From positions 32,130,144-32,194,143 of the forward strand of contig OX485809.1 in the NCBI GenBank assembly GCA_950295325.1: a DNA stretch of 64,000 nucleotides, read 5' to 3'. A program made the translations under genes and the position numbers. The stretch comes from Polytrichum commune. Taxonomy: Eukaryota; Streptophyta; Polytrichopsida; Polytrichales; Polytrichaceae. The notes below the pieces were generated by a model that saw only the letters and a program-made list of their open reading frames with translations, had not been told where the DNA came from and did no database searches. Of the stretch, positions 1-11,319 are shown piece by piece (positions within the stretch are counted from its first letter, which is position 1; the number at the start of each line of letters is the position of its first letter).

Positions 1-3000
1 GAGTATCTAGGGGGTAGGGAGGACATCAAATTCACAAATTTCCCAACCTTCATCCAATTTCCATCTTCACTCAATTATTTGTACATGCATTTTTGAGAAT
101 TTGGTGACACATTATAGCTCTTCATAGACTCTTCATTGGCGTAAGAGTTGAGGAAGACATGAGTTCCACTCATGTCAATCAACATATGAGCTTTAGGCGA
201 TTATTATGGTCAAATGACTAGGTGGAATTTGATGAGTGGGGGATGAGTGGTAGCTCATAACAAGGACCACAACAAACAAAGCGAGAGAAAGAGACTCTTC
301 ATTTGCTTTATTTGAGTAAGAAATGTGTCTATTACAATGTTGCTATGAACTTCGAGAGGTTGTTGCGTTCAAATGCCTACATGGCATTTTATGGGCGATA
401 GCTTGTTGAGAAGTTGTCAAAGAGGAGAGGGAAATAAGCTCCTCGTTTGTTCCATTTGAGCAAGATTTAAGCGCTAAAAAGGTTTGAATCCAGATTAAGC
501 ACTACATTAAAATTATTGAACAAAATTGGGGGAGTGGCAATTCTTCATTTAAGAAAGATATAAACTTAATGTGAATATAAGAATATTCTAGCTTTCAAGG
601 AAGCCTTTTGCATTCTACCCATATTCAAATGCATGGACAAAATGTGATGGGTTATAGCTCGGTGAATTGATCTTGAAAACATCTTGAAAATAAATTTACC
701 ATGTGCTTTGTCTGAGTAAGAATCAAGATCATTTGAAAGTTTCGGTAGAATGCTTTGAGGTTATGATCTTGTGATTACACTTGTGGTTTGAAATTTTATC
801 TTATGTAAGTATTTATACCCTTAACTTCCGTTGACGCTGTAGTGATAACTTCAAACTCTTAGAAGAAATTGTCGTGTCCAAAGAATAGGTATAACATATT
901 GCCAAATCCTCGTAGGCTTGTCGTACGGTATGTACTAGCTTAATTGATACATTAACAATAAATTAAAAACTCTCCGAGATAATTGTAACATGTAAGTTGT
1001 CTAATGAATCATTGTTGGGAAGCTACAGACTGTAGATTGTGCGCTTCATCCTTGTGCCGACACTTGCCAAAGCCTGGAACAATTAGTGTGATTTTTACAC
1101 GCCAACAGACAATGCATACCAGACTCAACAATATGATGGCAGAGCTTTCAATTTCTAAGTAAATACTTCATGGACAAGTTTTAATGCAAGTCTTAAGTTG
1201 CAGGTGGTGATTCACTGTATTTAATTAGAAGAAATAGACCAGTAGGCCAGAAAGCAGTGTCAATCTTAAGACAGGCTCGTGCCTGAGTTATATCTAGTTG
1301 TAACTGAGCTCATCATGAATCATCGGCCTTTGCATCTTCACAGGAAATGTATTGTATGTGTGGATCACCGGAATGTGATAAACTCTTGTTATTTACTAAT
1401 CCAACCCAATTTCGGTGTTTACAATTTGGTCCAATTGTGGTCACAAAACCTAATGCTACGTACCCCCCATTATTCAACCTTAACTCTCAATTTCATACCC
1501 TTGGAATTCCACTCCCATCCATGAATAAAGAACTTTGTTTTATGGGAAATCCACAAGGTTGAAGTTGTGAATACACAGCCTAGGAATACGTACTTAAATG
1601 CAAGCACCAAATGGGATATTTATTGTGTTTTCAATTCCGACTTCAAAAGACTCAAAGACGAGAAGCAAAAGGAAAATGAATCCTAGTTTAAGAAGGTGTA
1701 GCAATATTACATGAAGCTTGAAGCTTGAATTGCTGTTGTCCATGCAACCCTAAACCTCCATTGCTCTTCGTCAAAAAAAAAAACTGGATGAGAAATAAGC
1801 AAAATGTATGTGGACATGTGGATGCATTTGTTGAAATGGTTGCCTTTGGATGAAAAGGACCATCATCCACCGATGGAAGGATTGGTTGGCTTATTTAGGG
1901 TTTCTTGGGGGGGGGGGGTTCAAGAACCATACACATTATGCTAAAGTTTATAGTATGATGGTTGTATGTGTGTAATGTGCAGAGTAATATCTGCGTAGTG
2001 TAATGTATGTGCAAATTGTTCACACGAAATTTCTACTACTTATAAATAAGATAGGGTGATTATAATTATGCGACTTCAAATTTTATATATAATGATAGGG
2101 TGTTAAACAATACCATCCACTAGAAATTTAGCTACTTATAGGGTGGAAAATATTCAACAAAGGAAGGTAGGTACCCCCCCCATTAAATAGGGGGTTCTCG
2201 CACATGTATACATAAATCAAGTGTAGGTGCACCCACTGTGGCGACGTGGCCTCACATGCAGACCTATAAGGTTGCAGTAACAATATGGCAAGTAAAAGCA
2301 ACCTAGATGCCAACCGGTTGACATGCTCTAAATTAATCCTACAACCTTCACTAAATTTCCCTCCCAATTTGAACACTGCACAAAATTCCACATTGATGTA
2401 ATTTTAAAGTGAAACGAATGCCCTTTGTTGAATAATGTAATGTGGTCACTACAAGGTTGTAGAATACATAAATTGGATAATTGGCTTGTTGATGTTTAAC
2501 TTTCTAGATGAGTATCATGTTATGTTAAAGCAACTGATACGACTATGGCAACAAATTGCTCAAAGCTTGGACAATCAAATTTTATAAGGTTTTATGTACA
2601 ACAAGTGAATGAAACCCAGGGGATGCACTCCATTGTCAAGTTGAACATCACATGCAAAGAAAAAAAAAATTACATTTTCTAAGTTACATCACCAAAATGG
2701 GTCAAATTTTTATCAAATTTTTTTTCAAGAGTAGATATACAAAATATCTATTACATAGTTTAAAATGGTAACCAAATTTGATGATTTTTTTTAATACAAC
2801 ATACTGCTTCTAACTAGAATGACACAAAATTGAACTAAAACAAACACTACAAAAATGAAGATGACTAAAAAATTAAAAAAAGATATTATCAATGTTTATG
2901 TATATGTAGAAAAATATCATAATTTTTAAAATTATCTATGGCATATAATATAGGGGTAGCAAACTTTGATCGCATGGGCGAGGGACAATCGCATGGAGTG

Positions 3001-3124
3001 CAACCCCTGGGGAATGAAAAAATACCTAGACTTTATATGCATTGTGCGCCTTTAGTATTATGAGAGGGCCAATCCTGGGAGTACAAACACACATTTCAAC
3101 AAAATATTTTGATGTCGTTCATCA
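1..3124. other. Gene-free left end
   Basis: This AT-rich stretch has only short open frames, none with a recognisable protein motif. A run of G lies near 1908-1918. It borders the 3' end of the P450 pseudogene at 3125. I see no RNA gene, no paired terminal repeats and no target-site duplication here. Confidence 0.5.
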
Positions 3125-3812
3125 TTAGATCATTGTGCATGACCTACATCGGAGAATGGTTGGGTGCTTTGAACCGATGGTCAAACCACCCGAATTCTCT
3201 TCATTGATAAGTTTAAAACTTTGCAATTCCAACCACTCACATTCATGAACGAGGGACCCTAAGGTGATACTAAGGGTGCGCATAGCCAATTCCCTTCCAT
3301 AGCAGATTCGCCTTCCAGTTAAGAAGGCAAGAAGGTGGAAATTAGGGCCATATGCACTCCACTTTGCATCCAAATAAAGATATATGTTTGGATTAAATGT
3401 GGAGGCATCTTCACCCCACATGGCTGGATCCCTGTTGATGGCCCATATATTGGCCAACACGGTTGTGCTTGCGGGTATGTGATACCCGGCCAGCATTGCG
3501 TCCTCAAGGTTGCAATGTGGGATGGCAAGTAGGGTTGGTGGATGAAGACGCAAAACTTCCTTCAACACAATCTACAATGCTTAAACCAACAAGAGCTCAT
3601 AGAATAGTAAACAAGGTGCAATATTGGCATGGCAGGCAATTGGTACATCTGCACAAATTATTTTTAGAAAGAATGGATTAGGAGTGTGAAATTCTAGAGA
3701 AGTGGCAACATACTACAAGGACTATCTATTCTGACAAAAAGTAAATTATTTTCCCATTAAAACTTTGTACATGTCATTTCTTGCGTTGGTTCAGACCCAT
3801 TGAATCCCACTA

Positions 3813-4030
3813 CACTAAATATGATATTTAGTATGACTTACTATTTGGAATCACGCAATGCTGTATCTATTTAGTGTACATCTCATATTTTGCCAACAAA
3901 TGTTAAATTGGTAGTTTGGATATTATAGAACATTGACAACTTTACTTGGTGAAAAAAATATCTCAATGGTAAAAAGATATCGTACTGTGTTAATCCAAAT
4001 AGCAAGTCACACTAAATATCATGTTTGGTG
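3813..4030. repeat. MITE with TA target duplication, in P450 pseudogene intron 2
   Basis: A roughly 218-bp element has near-matching inverted ends of about 35 bp. The left end contains ATGATATTTAGTATGACTTA, and the reverse complement of the right end contains ATGATATTTAGTGTGACTTG. TA dinucleotides sit just outside at 3811-3812 and 4031-4032. It has no coding capacity. TA duplication suggests mobilisation by a Tc1/mariner-type transposase. Confidence 0.65.
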
Positions 4031-4242
4031 TACCTTCTGGCACTAGTAAATATGTAACATGAGATATATAGAACCCAAGGTTCACGGACGACAGAAAAAG
4101 TGGAACATTTGCACTCTAAGTTTGTGTACCTGTGATTCCTTGGTTGAATTTGCTGCTATGTGATTGAGTGCAATTTATGGTCGGCCTCTACTCTAGATGG
4201 ACAAGTGTATGGAAGCGTATGATGTAAGATACGTTGGTCTTA

Positions 4243-4589
4243 GAGCACCCCCACTGATGGAGCCACAAATGGGCTTCTACTATTGGTTTTCTAGACTTTT
4301 TACAAGAAGGTCGTATGTTCCATCCTTCTCCACAACCCACATAAAGTTTAAGTTCTTATTGCCCACCATTTATGTTATAGAGGGCACTTTCTCAAGACCC
4401 TTTGGCTCTTCAAATGTATTGAGTCAAATCATGAGAGAGAGAGAGAGCCCACTTTCCCATAATTGCTTGGCAATAAGAATTTAATATACATGTGGGTTTT
4501 GAAGAAGGATGTAACATGCAACTTTGCCTTAAAAGGTCTAAAAAGTCAATGATAGAGGTCCATTTGTGACTCCATGAGCGGGGATGCTC
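4243..4589. repeat. Tourist-like MITE (PIF/Harbinger type), TTA duplication
   Basis: A 347-bp non-coding element is flanked by TTA at 4240-4242 and 4590-4592. Its ends are GAGCACCCCCACTGATGGAG and, reverse complemented from the right, GAGCATCCCCGCTCATGGAG, with similarity running about 55 bp inward. The GAGCATCC start resembles the ends of the large Harbinger element at 15362-36422 and the palindromic MITE at 61681, so one transposase family may have moved all three. A (GA)n run lies inside near 4432-4446. Confidence 0.75.
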
Positions 4590-4961
4590 TTAAATTGTCA
4601 CTTTCTTAAATCTAGCAACCTAATTTTGAGTGGTCTATGGCACGGCTTTTACAAAGTAGTTGTGAATGGCCACCAAAGGGGTGTGGTTTCTTGAAAGATT
4701 GCATGATATGCTCAAAATACAGACACCATTCTAAGTTCAATAGGAGTGAACACAAGTGGAAAGCCTATGTAACCATCAAGATAGTAAGATAATCCTCACT
4801 TTGGACTCTTAAGATTTTGCAAATCTATAGTAATTCTAAAACTTGGAATGAAAATCTCAGTGACTCACAATTAATGATTGGATTCATGTAACATTTCCAA
4901 GCCAATCCAATGACCATTTAAATATTTTTTTGAAGAGTTGGAAGTGCCCACAATAGGGCCA

Positions 4962-5345
4962 CATAAGGTATGTGGGTGTCATTCAATTCGTTTTTCATGT
5001 CTTCCAACTTCTACCGATTAGATTTACCCAACGGAACTTGTTTTGCATTAGAAAATTCACAATGGAACATTAAACAATAATAAGATTGAAAATTAGACCT
5101 CTCTTGATTTAGTTATGGATACTAGTATTGTATGTTTCTTGATTTCTAAAATTAATACATAGGTCCTCTAAATTGTGTCGGTTGTTGAGTGTGTAATTGC
5201 GACTAAAAACTCAAAGACGTGGTCCAATCTCTTTTAAACATGTGCATGTATGATGTTTGCTCTTTGACAGTCACCTAACCACACACCAATCAAATGCATG
5301 GTCCAATTAAGAAAACTGGAACTAAATAACATTGGCATTCCTTGT
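4962..5345. repeat. MITE copy, CATAAGG family
   Basis: The left end reads CATAAGGTATGTGGGTGTCA and the right end reads, reverse complemented, ACAAGGAATGCCAATGTTAT. The interior (for example CCAATCTCTTTTAAACATGT and CACACACCAATCAAAT) is shared with the better-preserved copy at 58645-59006. It is non-coding. Ends are approximate. Confidence 0.55.
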
Positions 5346-8086
5346 AACCTCACCTTTAGAAAAGGAAGGGTAAGTATGAGATATCCATTTGCAACAAACT
5401 GGACAGATGGAGGTTGGAAATCAATGAACAGGGAGAACCGGCTGCTACTTACAGATAAACTCGTTGAGTTTGAGAAATAACTCGTTGAGGTTCAAGACTT
5501 CAGGAGAATTACCCATCATTTTAGAGGAAGTTATAGAATATATCCCAATTTAATAAAGAAGAACCGAAAGATGTTAACATGTAACCAGTTGGACTTGGAA
5601 GCATTAGGATCTCGACCGGTCATGCCCAAAGATCTCTCTGGGCACTATTGGAAATGCAGTGTTGAGTACACTCTAAACTTTGTAGCATCACACCTGTGGC
5701 AACCAAAGTGCACGTAATATTGTAGAGTTTTGTGGTGTTAACATGGATGTGTGATACTATAGATTTAGTGTAGTATGTGATATTATGGAATAACACAAAG
5801 GAGATGTGAGGACAATTTGAATTCGTTCTCCCATCACTTACGCTAGTGTGGTCCACTCCACTTGGCCTTCCTGGGCGATGTGGCGCACGCATGCACCAAC
5901 ATTCAACAAGTGCCAGAAGAAGAAGAAGAAGAAGAAGACACTCCACATGTTGACACATGGCGCAATGCGGGGGTGTGGGATGACTTCTTGGATGGTTTGC
6001 ATTAACGACAAATTGCGTGATATAAGGGAGAGAATTGTGACAATAAGGAGTGAGATTTGAACTACGAACATCCGTTCCCTAGGGTTTTGGGATATTAGAG
6101 AGTGTGTGGCATTATGGAGGTTGATATTACGGAGTTTAGGGTTTATTGTGCTAACCTGCAAGTAGGGCAGCTGAGTTGCAATGCCCTCGTCCATGTGGCC
6201 ACTAATCCCCTCGAAACTCGCATCCAATTCGGACTGCAATCTTTGCATAACATGCGGGTGGCAGACAAGCTCCAACATGGCCCACTCCGAAGTTATCGCC
6301 ACAGTGTCCGATGCAGCCAACATCAACCCCTTCAATATCATGCGACCGAATTATTATGTGCTTCATCAGCAAACACTATTTCTTTATCCCACATGTGAAT
6401 TGAATCACCTCATTTGCATCATCATACATCCCATAAGGTAGACGTGTGTAAATCAAACACAACAATTATCTGAAGTCCTAAGTTACATGTGGACCTAAGA
6501 ACTGGCATCAAAGAGACTTGTGTTTAAAAGAGATTGGATCATGTGCTCAAAATAGGTTGAACATTCTACCCTCAATACTCCACATGATTGAGGGACCTCA
6601 TATGAGCACTTAATGAGCCCGAGAATCTCCATTTTGACAATGAATAAGATCTTCATATAAGCTCCGCAACCTAGGAGGCAAAATGGCTACGGGCACAGTT
6701 CGGATTTGCTAATCAACTTGCATTAAATGCGAGTTTCATATTACCCTGTGAGACAGATATTTACGTGGTGGTGTGGCACGCTTCCGCCTCCCCCTCCAAG
6801 CGGGTGTGTCTTCTCGTTTCCTAATTCATTCTTGGTGTCGGCTTCTCGGCCTCCTGTACCATACGAGAAAAACAAAACACAACACACAAAAACAAAATCA
6901 AGGAGTCAAGGACTCACTTGGGTTAGGCCCTCGATTATGGTCTCACTTAGCTTGCCTTCCTTGCTCATATGGAACAGAACTTCCACAAAGTCGGTCTCGG
7001 GCAGCTTGTCGTGATCTCTGAGTTGGTTTCGGACCGCTGATTGTTTTCGATACCAGTCCAATAAACGGGTCATTATTGTCTTCTTACGTTGGGTGAAATC
7101 CTTCCATTTCCTCTCAAGCCCCTGCAAATCCAAAGGCCTGAGCACAGACAGGCAGACATCGCCAAGTATGTTGGGAGCTGCAAAGAGTCTTCTAAACTCT
7201 TCCTCTATCTTTTTGAAATCCTGGGTTTGCAGGCCATCATGTTTCAAAAGCTCGGAATCGACGAAGGCCTTGTTGAAGAAACTGCGGCAGGCATTGCGGA
7301 CCGCAAATTCGTTGAGAATATCTCTGAGGTGCACGGATTGCCCCGTGCTTGCATAGCTCTTGACCACTGCCACCATCCTCCCAACTTCCTCCTCGATCCC
7401 GTGCACCAGTTGTGGCATTCAATTTCCGGGCAGCGAAAAAGTTCAGTTCTGAGGATCTGTTGCATCTCGCGCACCTTGGGCGTGTAATGACTCAAGGCAA
7501 GATCGCAGTCTTGGTTCACGTACTCTTTATTTACGTACTTTGAGGTTGTCTACACGAGGTTGTGAATTGGCCGAGATGCAAACTGGGCATTGCTAACACA
7601 GAAAAGTTCCTTGGCCATTTTTGCATCGGACACGACAAGTACACACATGTTTCCCAAGTACAAGCACATGATGTTGCCATATATAGCGGTTTGCAAGCCG
7701 TGCCAACGACAAGTGTAGTGATTTTCCCACAGAGAAGAGGTTGCCAAAAATTGGCCACGGGAGTGGGCCTGGTGGCAATCTACGCTTCTGAGGTTTCGAG
7801 GTGTAAGCATAATACTCTGTTGTGAGCACTAAGATAACCAAGACGGCACTCCATGTCTCAAGGGCTCGCAAGTTAAAGCTTTCCATTATACGCACTGCCA
7901 CGTCTGTGTCCCTCATGCAAAACACCTCAAGAGTCAACCAGATGAAATTGAATGCAGGGGTCCAAACCTGGCTACCAGGGTTTCTCAAATTCTGGCCATC
8001 AACATGATTGAATAACACATATATTGCACATGTCAGAAGCCGCAAAGTTCGCTAAGTTGTAAATATTGAACTTCCATAGGTTCCCG

Positions 8087-9716
8087 TCATCTTGCGGGCA
8101 TGGTATGGAGGGTTGGGGTGAACCGACCCGTACATTGGATGACCGCCAATGCCGGCGCTTCATGAGTAACCTCATCATCTAAACCTTTCAACTCGTAAAT
8201 GATAGCATTGGTGTGTGGAGGCCATTGACTTTGCTCCTCGCCCACACCCATTTGAAAATGAATGGACTCATCATGATGTGACTCCACCACACCATCCGTA
8301 AACCTGACATCCTGAGAATTAGACGGACCCGGATCCGTGGGAGGAACTTGCCTCCTATTGTTGAAATTCTGTGGGCCCCCTTGTCTATTCTGAATTGGAA
8401 TGTATCTATTCACCGTTTGCAATCCCACCGGAGGGTGAAAAATTTGTCTTGCATTCTCATGGTCATAATACAAGTTCGGTGGCCTAAGTTCATTTGGTGG
8501 TCCACCTTGTGGCCTAGCTCCCCTTATGTTGTCTCTAGCTTGTTGTTGTGGATTGGTCATCGGGTTAGGCATGCTAATGATCTTATCAGGTTGACGACAT
8601 TCGTCCGAAGGATGGTTTCCCCCACAATTACTACAACCATAATCTTGTCCCTCGGACCAACATTGACCCTATGTATGTCATCTTCCACAAAAAGGATGAA
8701 ACTCTTTCCTTTCCATATTTTGACCACCTTGACCTTTAGGAGGAGGTCCCCTATTGTTACCCTGTCCATACTGAATTTGTCCTTGACCTCTTTGGTTTTA
8801 TGGAGGTGGACCGCCGTTCATCATTTGATCCCGGTTTTGTCCACTTCTACAAAATTGACGAGTGTGACCCGGTTGGCCACACTGAACGCACCACAATCCC
8901 GAAGCATGCCTACCCGACTTAACTTGAGGAGGAGGACCAGGTTGTTGACTCCTAACCATCAATGACATCTGATCCGTAAGACTTTGCATTTGCTTAATCA
9001 TGACCTCCTGAAATCCCAACTGACTAGTATCCAACATTTTCTCCACTTCCTCAAGATGAGGATCCATTCTAGGGGCGGGTAATTAATGCTAGAAGTGGTG
9101 CCGGTTCTCTAACCGCTAAAGGACGTGGTCCCGCATCACTGAGAGCGTATGGGGCTTGACTCCCATACTTACCTGGCTCTCCCTCCACCACTCTTGGTCG
9201 AATGGGGATGAATTGAGGGATCAATTCATCCTCCCTTCTCCACAATCTCTCATGATCCCTATCCAAATTTTCCATCTCTCTAGCCGCCCTCTTAGCATCG
9301 GCCAAAGTTTGAGGATTCCTCTTAAGAACACCTCTAATTGTTCCAAGTTCAAAATCCCCTAACTTGGATACTCACCCCAAGGTGAGTGTCAAAGTTGTCT
9401 CTTCCTAAAATTAATTATCCCTCTAGAATTTCAATGAACTAATGTGAATCCAATTAATGTGAGATTTTTATGCCATCCCAAGAAGGTGTAGCTCATACCT
9501 TAGCCGTGCTCCCTCCTCAAAAGAAAATTACATAAAAGAAAATGCAATTCATTCCAAGGAAAGAATTGAAATGCAACTAGTCTAATCAATGACAAAAAAA
9601 ATCAAAACACCAAGCAAGATGCTCACCGCACCCAAGTGCTCCTTCCTCTCCCTCAAGTTCGTGCCTCCAAGATCCAAGATCCTAATCCCGTTTCGCTCCC
9701 AACAGACGCACCATTT
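8087..9716 (-). mobile_element. Ty3-like LTR retrotransposon, internal 5' part (truncated)
   Basis: This is the internal sequence that follows the 5' LTR at 9717-11319, read on the minus strand. The primer-binding-site region begins AAATGGTGCGTCTGTTGGGA just after the LTR. A gag-like coding remnant follows. Compared with the plus-strand relative at 11346-14951, about 1.3 kb of leader and N-terminal gag is missing near 9305-9350, so the element is internally deleted. Its sequence stops matching the relative near 8130, about 240 bp upstream of the P450 pseudogene start. Pol, the 3' LTR and a target duplication are absent on that side. Confidence 0.7.
8130..9305 (-). pseudogene. gag remnant with CCHC zinc knuckle
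   Basis: Read in the minus direction, successive open pieces at 9305-9069, 9067-8798, 8769-8557 and 8572-8130 align in order with the gag of the plus-strand relative. Piece two contains WCVQCGQPGHTRQFC, a Cx2Cx4Hx4C nucleocapsid knuckle that in the family binds genomic RNA. Pieces one and four share the VVEGEPGKYG and QQQARDN segments with that gag. Stops and frameshifts separate the pieces, so no full product can be made. The N-terminal gag is deleted. Confidence 0.75.
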
Positions 9717-11319
9717 TGTCAACCCAAAGACCACCACCCTTATGCGTCTGAAGTCCAAGTGGGTTCCCGGGTTCACATGAGTCGACTTAATCCTTTAGAA
9801 CCTTAACCCACCTCTAATGTTTCCCCAACACAAATGTTGAACACATCATTTTTATTCAACCTCATGAGGTTTAGTATTGAGAAATACTTAGTGCAACCGT
9901 GACGGTTGTTTACACAATCAACACTCTAGTATTTAACCTACTTGCTCAGTCCATCTTCCCTATCATCTAATTTCCCACACCTTCTACCTCCTACTATCCT
10001 AAAAGCCCTACTTACTAGTCTAGGTGAATAGTTCGGTTGTCTGTTCCCCTAGACTGCCCTGGCTCCTCCTCCTCCCAGGATGGTTGGGCTTCGGGTTGAT
10101 AAGGATCACCCAGCCACGTGTCCTTAGCTCAGAACCTTGGAAAACAAAGCTATAGGCATCCCCAGTTGGCCGATCTTTGGCCCAGCCAGCCGCTGGTTCC
10201 CCTTCGGCATCTAGCCACGGCCTATTGGCCGCCAAATGGCCTTGACTCCAACCGTCCTAGCTACTGATCAGGCTTTCCAGCCACATTGCTTCCCCCTGAT
10301 CAACCACCCTGTTGAATCATCCTCTACCTCCTTACCCCCGAGCGCACCTTTCCCATTCCGATGCGGCAGCCCTGGTTGCAATGTGATTTAACCTTGCATG
10401 TGAGAGATGCCTCACTCCTCTAATCACCCGAGAAAATGCACTGGCCTCCAGGTTCCTGTCGAACCTACCCACCTGATAACATAGTAAATTCAATGATGCC
10501 CACCCAGAATTGGCGATCTAGGTACAAAGCTCAAGCTAATGCCCTAATTCTGCTCCCCGAATCTCCCTCGTTCATCTCGAATTCGCGCCTGCCCTGGTGG
10601 GCTCTACTGTCTGTTGTGACCCTGAATTCAACTAACCGAGGCGCTTTCTCGACCGGTTTTTGCTTTCTCTCATCCTTGCGGCACAATGTGGCTCCTGAGC
10701 CGCCAGGTCCTTTGCTTCTCCTCCGCCGCCACCATAGCCAGCAGCATTTTCGCTCTAGCGTTCCCCTTCTTCATTTCCTTAGCTCCAACCTCTCTCAGTT
10801 CACCTCGCATGCCTCCTTCAGGGGCAGCGAGCTCAACATTGCTAAAATCTGGTGAGGCCTCACTCCCCCTACCCGAAATCCTGCCTTATCTGCCTCGCTG
10901 AACAACGCGCACACACCCACAGAAAGAGACTCTCCTCCCTCCGAGCATCACAGGGCCCCTCCCCTGGAACCCATAAATCTGGGCTCTATCCTTCGGGAGG
11001 GTTTGAACCCCTCCTAAAACCGAACCAACCCCATCCTAAACAAAACAATTATTATTGGGCAAGCCTAACATTCTCCCAAAATCCACACTAAAATCCTAAC
11101 CTAACTAACTCACATCCTAACCCAACAATTACTGACGACTTAACTGATCCTTCAAGCCTCAATCCAACACCACACCCAATCCGTCCTCAAACCTAACTAT
11201 ATTTTAAACCCAACATTTTAACTCTTTTTATGTTTTCAAATACTTGGACCATGTCCAAATCCAAGATCTAATGAACTCTTGAATTTGAACCCTCATGTGG
11301 GCACCATTTTGGGCTCACA
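9717..11319 (-). repeat. LTR of a Ty3-like element (TGTGAGCCC family), minus orientation
   Basis: The LTR is about 1,603 bp. On the minus strand it starts TGTGAGCCCAAAATGGTGCC at 11319 and ends GGGTGGTGGTCTTTGGGTTGACA at 9717. Both ends match the solo LTRs at 18850, 23478 and 27608. It is the 5' LTR of the gag remnant at 8087-9716. It abuts 11320, where the last 26 bp of a second LTR in the opposite orientation begin. This element therefore appears to have inserted into the 5' LTR of its plus-strand neighbour. Confidence 0.7.

Larger units (their letters stand above)
3125..7886 (-). pseudogene. Cytochrome P450 pseudogene (A-type), copy of the gene at 38332-42181
   Basis: Three exons can be placed from conserved GT/AG sites: exon 1 7886-6918, exon 2 6329-6156, exon 3 3571-3125. 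All introns are phase 0, at the same positions as in the intact paralogue. Exon 1 starts with a hydrophobic anchor and a PPGPLPWPIFGN hinge. Exon 2 carries the I-helix with ASDT. Exon 3 carries the K-helix ExxR (EVLR) and a heme loop FLTGRRICYG that still fits FxxGxRxCxG. Damage is clear in exon 1. A 4-nt ATAT-type insertion after LANRY shifts the frame, a TAC-to-TAG change near 7548-7550 gives a stop, and a further frameshift follows the ELF motif. In exon 3 the PERF-region Arg is lost (FNPNIYL instead of FNPDRYL). A membrane-bound ER monooxygenase is the ancestral role; the substrate is unknown. Intron 2 is 2.6 kb and swollen by three MITEs. A Ty3-like element lies about 200 bp upstream of the start codon and may have removed the promoter. 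Confidence 0.85.
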
